A DNA stretch of 5,529 nucleotides from Chitinophagaceae bacterium (GCA_016741945.1 JACVCQ010000198.1:1-5529), one strand, 5' to 3'; positions 1-4,700 are shown, counted from the stretch's first letter. Numbers and translations: made by a program. Notes: generated from the sequence alone by a model not told the origin.

Positions 1-115
1 AGTACAAGAATTGAATCAGCGTAGATCATGACAATCATGAAAATCCGTGTTCCATATAGTTGTTAATAGAACGCAGATGGAGCGGATCGTCATGATTAAC
101 GCAGATAAGTTGTTT
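1..115. other. Non-coding sequence 3' of feoB
   Basis: No credible gene is visible. The stretch follows the feoB TAA stop (read on the minus strand) and contains AACGCAGAT twice (at 70-78 and 98-106) and related words (AGCGTAGATC, ATCCGTGT). Such words resemble the decayed intergenic repeats often seen in Bacteroidota. There is no GC-rich hairpin followed by a T-run on the feoB strand, so I cannot assign a standard terminator. Confidence 0.5.
33..97. repeat. Imperfect inverted repeat downstream of feoB
   Basis: The left arm AATCATGAAAATCCG (33-47) pairs with CGGATCGTCATGATT (83-97) at 13 of 15 positions, leaving a 35-base spacer. The left arm is preceded by a second ATCATGA (25-31), so the arm is partly duplicated. 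It lies about 20 bases past the feoB stop. It could fold in the 3' end of the feoB transcript and protect it, or it could be one copy of a dispersed palindromic repeat. There is no T-tract, so intrinsic termination is not supported. Confidence 0.5.
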
Positions 116-2257
116 TTAACTAAACAGTATATAAGTAATCCAGCTCATCCCGTAAGCGAGAACGGTCATGTAGATCAATTGAATGGTAGGCCATTTCCAA
201 CTTTTGGTTTCACGCTTTACTACTGCCAGCGTACTCATACACTGCATCGCCAACACATAAAACACCATCAGTGAAAGTGCCGCAGCCAATGTATACACTT
301 TAGAACCATCCGCATGTTTCGCAGATTGTAATTTGGCACGCAAAGAACTGTCATCCGATTCTTCTACACTATAGAGCGTAGCCATCGTACCCACAAACAC
401 TTCACGTGCCGCAAAAGAAGTGATGAGAGAGATACCAATTTTCCAATCGTATCCAAGAGGTTGAATCGCAGGTTCAATAAATTGTCCGAGGATACCTGCA
501 TAAGAGTTCTGCAATTTTTCGGTAGACAATTGTCTTTGTAAAGAATCGATCTGATCAGGCATTTGCTGGATCAGTGCCACATATTTGGTCTCCGTTTTTT
601 CTATTCTATCACCCGGTCCATAACTACTCAGAAACCACAGTAATAAACTAATGATCATGATGATTTTACCCGCATCGGTCACGAAGATGCGTGCTTTCTC
701 TACCATGGTAATGGCCACATTTTTCCAGCGAGGTGCCCGGTAGATGGGCAGTTCGAGGATGAAGAAACTTTTTTCGCTGATCTTGATGAACCACTTCATC
801 ACATAACTCACAAAGAGCGCCATAACAGTGCCGAGTAAATAGAGTGCCATCATTACCAGACCTTGCAAACTCAGGAAACCGAAATAGTAAGTGTCATCAA
901 TTACCAGAGAGATCAAAATAGTGTATACCGGTAAACGAGCGCTACAACTCATCAACGGTGTAACCATGATGGTGAGCAAACGTTCTTTTCTGTTCTCGAT
1001 ATTACGAGCACTCATGATGGCAGGAACGGCACAGGCAAAACCACTCACCATGGGCATCACACTCTTACCGTTGAGACCTACTTTACGCATGAGACGATCG
1101 CTGAGAAAACTCACACGCGCCATATAACCTGTGTCTTCCAGAATGGTGATCAATCCAAAGAGGATCATGATCTGCGGAACGAAAACCAGGATACCACTCA
1201 AACCCGCTACCAGTCCATTGATGATGAGATCACTCCACCAACCCGAAGGAAGATAGGTGCCCAACCATCCGCTGATCTCTGCAAAGCCCCATTCGATACC
1301 ATCCATCGGGAATGCGGCAAGCCAGAAAATACTTTGGAATAAAAGAAAGAGAACAGATAACAAGATCACATAACCCCAGGTATGATGCAGCAGCAGGTTG
1401 TCTAGTTTATCGGTAAAGAGTTTTTTCTCAAGCGGTCCGGGCTCCAACACATTTTGCTGCATGATCTGTCGGATACGGGTGTATCGCTGCATAATCTCTT
1501 CAGCCTGTGTTTTGGTAGGATTGAATGTATGATCGATCTCGATCTGTTCTATTTTTTGCTGAACAGTTTCGCTGAGCGGAAAACTTTCGTGGTTGATGAG
1601 ATAATGCACGGCGGCATAATCGCTCAAAGAAGGATCGAGTGATTGAATGGCATCGATGGATGCTGTAGCCAGTTTTTTATTGTCGATGAAATCACGAGGT
1701 ACGGCACTGTTACCTAGTCTGGTAACCTGTGCCAATACTTTCTTGAGTTCGTTAAGACCCTTGTTCTTTCTGGGGTTCACTGCTACAACGGGAATACCGA
1801 GATCTGCTTCCAGTCCACTGATATCGATCTTGATGCCTTTTTTGGAAGCGATATCATTCATGGTGAGTGCCATCACCACCGGAATCTTCAGATCGATCAT
1901 CTGACTACAGAAGAGCAGGTTGCGTTTGAGGTTGCTGGCATCGGCCACGAGTAATACCACATCGGCTTTCAGATCAGTATCGGCACCCATGAGTACTTTA
2001 TAGGCCACCCATTCATCGGCCCTGCGCGGATAGAGACTGTAGGTACCGGGCAGATCAATGAGTTCAGCTTCGGTGCGGTCATCCAGTTTGGTACTGCCGG
2101 TCTTTTTATCAACGGTAACACCCGGAAAGTTGCCCACTTTCTGGTTCAATCCGGTAAGGCTATTGAACAATGAGCTCTTCCCGCTATTCGGGTTACCTAC
2201 CAGGGCGATATGTAATTTCTTGTGGCTCAATGGATGTGGTTGCAAAAGTACAGGCAA
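116..2257 (-). CDS. feoB: Ferrous iron transport protein B (FeoB)
   Basis: FeoB is the inner-membrane Fe(II) importer: an N-terminal G-protein domain controls a membrane pore. Seen here: G1 GNPNSGKS (residues 21-28), the G2 region NFPGVT (43-48) and G3 DLPG (68-71). The helical regulatory domain spans about 177-260 and the multi-pass membrane part about 290-713. Gate-region signatures include FVPQI (359-363), EDTGYMAR (374-381), GFACAVPAIMSAR (406-418, Cys409), TPLMSCSARLP (433-443, Cys438) and a second FAAREVF segment near the C-terminus. The 713-residue length is normal for a stand-alone FeoB, so it is complete and not fused to FeoA. G4 reads TMND (132-135) instead of NxxD, and G5 reads NPRK (161-164) instead of the usual SA-type motif. 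The start is TTG: no ATG occurs in frame between the upstream TGA (2471-2473) and residue 90. TTG at 2230 (residue 10, 704-residue product) is an equally plausible start. No feoA is seen upstream. Function is near certain. Confidence 0.97.
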   Translation of the reverse strand: MPVLLQPHPLSHKKLHIALVGNPNSGKSSLFNSLTGLNQKVGNFPGVTVDKKTGSTKLDDRTEAELIDLPGTYSLYPRRADEWVAYKVLMGADTDLKADVVLLVADASNLKRNLLFCSQMIDLKIPVVMALTMNDIASKKGIKIDISGLEADLGIPVVAVNPRKNKGLNELKKVLAQVTRLGNSAVPRDFIDNKKLATASIDAIQSLDPSLSDYAAVHYLINHESFPLSETVQQKIEQIEIDHTFNPTKTQAEEIMQRYTRIRQIMQQNVLEPGPLEKKLFTDKLDNLLLHHTWGYVILLSVLFLLFQSIFWLAAFPMDGIEWGFAEISGWLGTYLPSGWWSDLIINGLVAGLSGILVFVPQIMILFGLITILEDTGYMARVSFLSDRLMRKVGLNGKSVMPMVSGFACAVPAIMSARNIENRKERLLTIMVTPLMSCSARLPVYTILISLVIDDTYYFGFLSLQGLVMMALYLLGTVMALFVSYVMKWFIKISEKSFFILELPIYRAPRWKNVAITMVEKARIFVTDAGKIIMIISLLLWFLSSYGPGDRIEKTETKYVALIQQMPDQIDSLQRQLSTEKLQNSYAGILGQFIEPAIQPLGYDWKIGISLITSFAAREVFVGTMATLYSVEESDDSSLRAKLQSAKHADGSKVYTLAAALSLMVFYVLAMQCMSTLAVVKRETKSWKWPTIQLIYMTVLAYGMSWITYILFS
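2243..2250 (-). promoter_or_regulatory. Possible feoB promoter -7 box (TACTTTTG)
   Basis: Read on the minus strand, TACTTTTG matches the Bacteroidota sigma -7 consensus TAnnTTTG exactly. No convincing TTG -33 element sits 17-23 bases upstream. The box overlaps codons 3-5 of the longest feoB frame. If it is real, transcription would begin near 2238, and the TTG at 2230 would be the start on a very short leader. An 8-mer with six fixed bases is common by chance, so this rests on position alone. Confidence 0.3.
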
Positions 2258-2285
2258 TAAAGGGTGGGTAGTTACGAGATCGGGA

Positions 2286-2337
2286 ACCCTTCGTCGCCGA
2301 CGCGATCCGCCGAGGCGGACCGCGAGGCTCCTCAGGG
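2286..2337 (-). repeat. GC-rich palindromic dispersed repeat, long form, copy A
   Basis: This 52-base segment is the reverse complement of 2613-2664 with only 2 differences. It runs from ACCCTTCG to CCTCAGGG. It contains two nested hairpins: CGTCG-C-CGACG (2292-2302), and a longer stem at 2301-2324 in which CGCG, T and CCGCC pair with GGCGG, A and CGCG around a 2-base turn, with one mismatch. It ends about 30 bases upstream of the feoB TTG codon, so it would sit in the feoB promoter or leader. It resembles REP-like intergenic elements of Bacteroidota. Confidence 0.85.
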
Positions 2338-2351
2338 CGGTGCCGTACTTG

Positions 2352-2378
2352 TTCGGGTATTCCTGAGAAAAACCCGAA
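2352..2378. repeat. Short inverted repeat TTCGGGT / ACCCGAA
   Basis: Perfect 7-bp arms TTCGGGT (2352-2358) and ACCCGAA (2372-2378) flank a 13-base loop, just outside repeat copy A. On the minus strand the overlapping ACCC-TTC-GGGT-TTTT (2382-2368) forms an alternative 4-bp hairpin followed by T residues. Two mutually exclusive hairpins upstream of feoB would permit attenuation, but the stems are short and no evidence shows that transcription crosses them. Confidence 0.35.
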
Positions 2379-2441
2379 GGGTGATAGCCAATGCCATAGA
2401 TAGGTAAGGGGAGGATAAGCTGATACCTAGGGGGAGGGTTG

Positions 2442-2551
2442 ATATAATACGAATGGAGGGCGGATGAATATCAAATGAAACTCGAATGAATACCGCTTGG
2501 AATACGGACCGATAACGGACTTATAACGGACTTGTAACGGAGTTATAACGG
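2442..2551. repeat. Degenerate 11-bp tandem array I (about 10 units)
   Basis: Units begin every 11 bases from 2442 to 2541. The left units share an ATGAA core (2464, 2475, 2486, with ATGGA at 2453). The right units share TAACGGA (2513, 2524, 2535, 2546). An intermediate unit (2497-2507, ending AATACGG) keeps the phase. The best four units read like ACTTATAACGG. The spacing is constant with no insertion or deletion over about 110 bases, while the sequence drifts from one end to the other. The period is not a multiple of three, so it is not a coding repeat. Confidence 0.8.
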
Positions 2552-2565
2552 AATGTCCCCTTCGC

Positions 2566-2589
2566 CCCTTCGCTGCGCTCAGGGTGACA
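2566..2589 (-). repeat. Short form of the CCCTTCG...CAGGGTGACA repeat
   Basis: This 24-base segment starts CCCTTCG and ends CTCAGGGTGACA, with a 5-base centre (CTGCG). It has the same two ends as the long repeat at 2608-2664 but lacks the GC-rich interior of about 33 bases. Its last 12 bases (2578-2589) are perfectly complementary to 2608-2619, so the short and long forms face each other as an inverted pair with an 18-base spacer. Confidence 0.75.
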
Positions 2590-2607
2590 AGAGTTCTGTT
2601 TAGGACC

Positions 2608-2664
2608 TGTCACCCTGAGGAGCCTCGCGGTCCGCCTTGGCAGATCGCGTCGGCGACGAAGGGT
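2608..2664 (+). repeat. GC-rich palindromic dispersed repeat, long form, copy B
   Basis: It begins TGTCACCCTGAG and ends CGACGAAGGGT. Positions 2613-2664 match the reverse complement of copy A (2286-2337) at 50 of 52 bases. In the copy A orientation, one difference turns a C-G pair of the central stem into a U-G wobble and the other changes the loop, so the RNA fold is kept. Copies A and B lie about 275 bases apart in opposite orientation and could pair or recombine to invert the DNA between them, including array I. Confidence 0.85.
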
Positions 2665-2681
2665 CTCCCACCACCGGGGTG

Positions 2682-2708
2682 TATGCAAGTTGTTTTGTTC
2701 TTTGCATA
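2682..2708. promoter_or_regulatory. Operator-like inverted repeat TATGCAA / TTGCATA
   Basis: Perfect 7-bp arms lie at 2682-2688 and 2702-2708 with a 13-base spacer. Arm centres are 20 bp apart, close to two helical turns, as expected for a dimeric regulator contacting one DNA face. It lies more than 400 bases from feoB and more than 500 from the plus-strand gene, so its target is unclear. It could equally be the end of a decayed repeat. Confidence 0.35.
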
Positions 2709-2727
2709 GATGTTAGAGGGTAAGGGG

Positions 2728-2794
2728 GTTCACAGGGGGGTTCACCAAGGGTTCAGTAAGGGTTCACTAGGGGTTCACCCATAGTTCGGTTTAT
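2728..2794. repeat. 11-bp tandem array II (GTTCAC-type, 6 units)
   Basis: GTTC recurs at 2728, 2740, 2751, 2762, 2773 and 2784: one 12-base step followed by four exact 11-base steps. The consensus is close to GTTCACTAAGG. Each unit boundary carries a G-run of three to six, apart from the last. The period equals that of array I at 2442-2551 although the unit sequence differs; both share a GTT...GG skeleton in their best units. The two arrays are separated by the inverted repeat pair at 2566-2664. Confidence 0.85.
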
Positions 2795-2799
2795 CCACA
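2791..2799 (+). promoter_or_regulatory. DnaA-box match TTATCCACA
   Basis: This is an exact match to the strong DnaA box TTATCCACA, overlapping the last unit of array II. A second TTATNCACA match (TTATTCACA) occurs at 3212-3220 and a near match (TTATCAACA) at 3173-3181, all on the plus strand. No replication genes are present, so an origin is not supported. A DnaA-binding or titration site remains possible. Confidence 0.3.
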
Positions 2800-2808
2800 T
2801 TTTTAATT

Positions 2809-2908
2809 CCGTACCCTCTGTAAAGTGATTTCAGGAATAGACAATTTCAGGAATAGACACCGTACCCTCTGTAAAGTGATTTCAGGAATAGACATTCAGG
2901 AATAAACA
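2809..2908. repeat. 51-bp tandem duplication with nested 16-bp repeat
   Basis: A 35-base block beginning CCGTACCCTCTG occurs identically at 2809-2843 and 2860-2894. Each block ends in ATTTCAGGAATAGACA, and each is followed by another copy of that 16-mer: exact at 2844-2859, and missing two bases with one substitution at 2895-2908. Near identity suggests a recent duplication. This is too few units, without unique spacers, to be a CRISPR. Confidence 0.9.
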
Positions 2909-2921
2909 GACACACTTCATC

Positions 2922-2970
2922 ATCCAATTATCATCATTCATGATTCAATATTCACGATTCATTATTCCTT
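2922..2970. repeat. Heptamer repeat array (ATTCANN)
   Basis: ATTCA starts at 2936, 2943, 2950 and 2957, and ATTCC at 2964: five consecutive 7-bp units with variable last two bases. Two degenerate units (2922-2935) can be added upstream in the same phase. The array is AT-rich and marks the transition from the G-rich to the AT-rich half of the intergenic region. Confidence 0.7.
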
Positions 2971-3040
2971 CTGTTTGTAATATTCAAATAAATCAGTATA
3001 TTAGAGTTCCCCCATATTTTTTATTTCCTGATTTTATTGG

Positions 3041-3203
3041 AGTGCGAACGAGAGATTGTTGTGCAGAGGTGATGGTGTATTTGGATGATGAGGTGGTGTG
3101 TCTGTGAACCGAAAATTATATCAATGAAATTGCTTGATACAGGTCTTGAGTTAAAGTTCGCATGTTTATGAGTTATCAACAACTCATTGGTAACAGTGCG
3201 AAC
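3041..3203. repeat. Direct repeat pair AGTGCGAAC
   Basis: The 9-mer AGTGCGAAC occurs at 3041-3049 and again at 3195-3203. Its core in inverted form (AAGTTCGC) lies at 3154-3161. The pair brackets about 145 bases of unrecognised sequence directly upstream of the plus-strand gene. Candidate roles are ends of a small decayed element or repeated regulator sites. A 9-mer pair alone is weak evidence. Confidence 0.35.
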
Positions 3204-3205
3204 TT
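3154..3205 (+). promoter_or_regulatory. Long imperfect hairpin upstream of the coiled-coil gene
   Basis: AAGTTCGCA (3154-3162) pairs with TGCGAACTT (3197-3205). GTT (3164-3166) pairs with AAC (3192-3194), and ATGAGTT (3168-3174) pairs with AACTCAT (3181-3187) around a 6-base loop ATCAAC. That gives about 19-20 base pairs with small internal bulges. It ends 20 bases before the putative -7 box at 3225, so it would lie in the promoter region as a DNA cruciform or operator, not in the mRNA leader. No T-tract follows directly. Confidence 0.6.
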
Positions 3206-3211
3206 CAATCA

Positions 3212-3220
3212 TTATTCACA
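3212..3220 (+). promoter_or_regulatory. DnaA-box-like TTATTCACA by the promoter
   Basis: It matches TTATNCACA and lies 5 bases upstream of the putative -7 box of the next gene, in the region a regulator would use to block or assist polymerase. Support is sequence match only. Confidence 0.25.
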
Positions 3221-3224
3221 AAAT

Positions 3225-3232
3225 TAATTTTG
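3225..3232 (+). promoter_or_regulatory. Putative -7 promoter box (TAATTTTG)
   Basis: TAATTTTG fits the Bacteroidota TAnnTTTG -7 consensus exactly and sits 20 bases before the ATG at 3253. Transcription would then start near 3238, leaving a leader of about 15 bases. A TTG -33 element at the expected distance is absent; the nearest is a weak TTC at 3204-3206, 18 bases upstream. The location directly before a gene makes this more credible than a random match. Confidence 0.5.
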
Positions 3233-3252
3233 GCAACTTAAACTGATAGATA

Positions 3253-4620
3253 ATGAACAAACAACAAGCTCAAAGCATTTTTGATCAAGCACATCAAATC
3301 GATTCCATAAATTTTGATGAGTTTGTTGGTCGGCTTTATCCTGACAGAACCGATTTAGAAAATATTGAATTGACCCATATGAACCTGCCTGAATTCATCT
3401 ACCTTTCGAAGAGAGTATTTCAGCAATTCATTTCTGAATTCGAAAATAGGGAGAACACTTTGGTTCTTCCTTTTACTTTTACACAGGCGCAAATTGGAAC
3501 TGCACAGGTCGACAACCAAATGCAAAATTATTTCAGCCATATTAATTCCAGTAACATTACTCAAGCAGAATCATCTTTGATTTGGCTGGTTGCTTACCAA
3601 GTTGAACATGGCTTTTATGATAAGCCGTCAAGGAAATCATCTGAAACAGTGTCTGGTAGCCTTAACAAGTTATCTGAGAAATTAAATCTCATTGAAACAA
3701 ACATTTATAATAAGCAAAAGGAAATTGAGAAACAGTTTGCAGAACTTGAAAACTCAAAAAAAGAAATTCAAAGTTTAATATCTCAAAAGCGTGAGGAGCT
3801 TGCACAGATTACTACAAATCTTACTACAAGCAACACAAATGCAACTCAAATTGCTGAGTTGCTAAACAAAGGAACTGAACAAGGTTCACGACTTAATACT
3901 TTACTAGAACAGCAGGAGCAAAATAAATCTGCTGCTGATAAAAAACTACAAGAGTTACAAGACCTTTATAATTCAACGAACGATAAGCTAACTGAGAATG
4001 TTAAAACAGTTTTATCGCAGATAGAGGAGTTTAAAAAACAAGTAACTGCAAATGAGGGGCATTTATCATTTGTTGAAGGGAAGCGTTCTTTCTTTGAGGA
4101 GAGAATAAAATATTTAGAGGATTTAATTGGCCGAGAAGTTGGCGTGTCTCTCTTTGAAACTTTCAAACAACGCAAAATAGAATTAAGTGACCCGGTAAGA
4201 TTTTGGCGTGTGGCTGTTCCTGTTATGTCGATTGCGCCAGTAGCTTGGGTTTTCTTTTTATTTAAGAATCAAGCAGCAATTATTGATATCAATGTTTGGT
4301 GGCAAGTATTTGCAATTAATACTCTCAAGACAATTCCAGCAATATTTCTTTTGCTTTTTTCAATCAATCAGTATCGAAAAGAAAGAAATTTCCAGGAAGA
4401 ATATGCTTTCAAATCTGCTGTTGCTTTGACAATTGATGCTTATGCAAGTAGAATTAAAGATGATACAAATAAAGATCGATTAATTATGGAAGCTGTACTT
4501 AATGTTTATAAAACTCCTATTGAAGAACGACACATCGAGAAAAAGCCAAATAAAGCAACAAATGAAATGATGAAAACAATGTTAGAAACTACTCGTGATT
4601 TAGTAAAGTCAGGCAAATAA
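3253..4620 (+). CDS. Coiled-coil protein with two C-terminal TM segments, unknown function
   Basis: I do not recognise a named family. The product has 455 residues. Residues 1-120 form a mixed, probably globular domain. Residues 135-295 are rich in E, K, Q, L and N with heptad-like spacing, a long coiled coil. Two hydrophobic segments at about 318-337 and 349-371 form a hairpin with a short loop. Residues 372-455 are a charged, helical tail containing ERNFQEEYAFKSAV. There is no signal peptide, so the N-domain, coiled coil and tail are all inferred to be cytoplasmic. The ATG is fixed by an in-frame TAG at 3247-3249, and the upstream sequence shows no clear ribosome site. The gene is much more AT-rich than feoB, which suggests acquisition. 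A coiled-coil DUF4041 gene follows after 128 bases on the same strand. A sensor or anchor in a defence-type pair is possible but unproven; a structural membrane scaffold is an alternative. Confidence 0.93.
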   Translation: MNKQQAQSIFDQAHQIDSINFDEFVGRLYPDRTDLENIELTHMNLPEFIYLSKRVFQQFISEFENRENTLVLPFTFTQAQIGTAQVDNQMQNYFSHINSSNITQAESSLIWLVAYQVEHGFYDKPSRKSSETVSGSLNKLSEKLNLIETNIYNKQKEIEKQFAELENSKKEIQSLISQKREELAQITTNLTTSNTNATQIAELLNKGTEQGSRLNTLLEQQEQNKSAADKKLQELQDLYNSTNDKLTENVKTVLSQIEEFKKQVTANEGHLSFVEGKRSFFEERIKYLEDLIGREVGVSLFETFKQRKIELSDPVRFWRVAVPVMSIAPVAWVFFLFKNQAAIIDINVWWQVFAINTLKTIPAIFLLLFSINQYRKERNFQEEYAFKSAVALTIDAYASRIKDDTNKDRLIMEAVLNVYKTPIEERHIEKKPNKATNEMMKTMLETTRDLVKSGK

Positions 4621-4651
4621 AAAAAAGAATTGCAAACATAAAGATACAAAC

Positions 4652-4676
4652 CTTAAATTTTAAGCATTTTCTTTTT
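4652..4676 (+). terminator. Possible weak terminator after the coiled-coil gene
   Basis: The palindrome CTTAAA-T-TTTAAG (4652-4664) is followed by the T-rich run ATTTTCTTTTT (4666-4676), 31 bases past the stop. The stem is almost all A-T pairs and has essentially no loop, so its stability is poor. It may cause partial termination, or be only AT-rich spacer. Confidence 0.25.
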
Positions 4677-4700
4677 CCGCAGAGACGACGAGGTATGCGG
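4677..4700. repeat. Inverted repeat CCGCA / TGCGG in the intergenic gap
   Basis: CCGCA (4677-4681) and TGCGG (4696-4700) flank a 14-base loop that contains GACGACGAGG. This 24-base GC-rich island stands out in an AT-rich gap. It lies 48 bases before the next gene and just upstream of TGATTTTG (4701-4708), a one-mismatch version of the TAnnTTTG promoter box. It could be an operator for the DUF4041 gene or a remnant of a dispersed repeat. Confidence 0.35.

Larger units (their letters stand above)
2258..3252. other. Repeat-rich 995-base intergenic region
   Basis: No credible gene lies between the divergent feoB and the plus-strand coiled-coil gene. The region is a mosaic of at least seven distinct repeat structures, listed separately. 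Its feoB-proximal half is GC- and G-rich and its distal half (about 2900 on) is AT-rich. Positions 3050-3150 hold nothing I recognise. The frame upstream of feoB stays open to 2470 but lacks ATG or GTG starts, so I do not extend the gene. The feoB promoter and the promoter of the plus-strand gene must both lie in or near this region. Confidence 0.8.

Noticed and set aside
47..274. Plus-strand frame over the feoB 3' end, and other plus-strand frames inside feoB (891-1127, 1454-1642, 1647-1904, 2058-2366)
   Set aside because: They are antisense to a clear, full-length FeoB and show no protein family features.
2368..2382. Minus-strand hairpin ACCC-TTC-GGGT followed by T residues as a terminator
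   Set aside because: The stem is only 4 bp and no minus-strand gene lies upstream that would need termination. Kept only as part of the short inverted repeat.
2258..2470. Extension of FeoB to an upstream start
   Set aside because: The frame is open but contains no ATG or GTG, crosses a dispersed repeat, and FeoB proteins begin about 10-20 residues before the G1 motif.
2286..2664. Insertion sequence with terminal inverted repeats (copies A and B as ends)
   Set aside because: The roughly 275 bases between the copies contain no transposase or remnant, and no flanking target duplication is visible.
2809..2908. CRISPR-like direct repeats
   Set aside because: Only two long blocks with no unique spacers; the sequence between them is another copy of part of the repeat. 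There are no cas genes.
3021..3212. 63-residue minus-strand frame rich in His and Ile
   Set aside because: It overlaps the hairpin and the promoter region of the plus-strand gene, shows low-complexity composition and no recognisable domain or ribosome site. It could be a decayed fragment but is not supported as a gene.
2258..3252. Replication origin
   Set aside because: DnaA-box matches are widely spaced and there is no dnaA, dnaN or rep gene and no clear unwinding element with box clusters. Reported only as a DnaA-binding possibility.
3355..4175. Minus-strand frames inside the coiled-coil gene, and one at 5314-5523 inside the DUF4041 gene
   Set aside because: They are antisense to convincing coding frames. 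The hydrophobic F/L-rich one at 5314-5523 is the expected complement of the K/E-rich helix.
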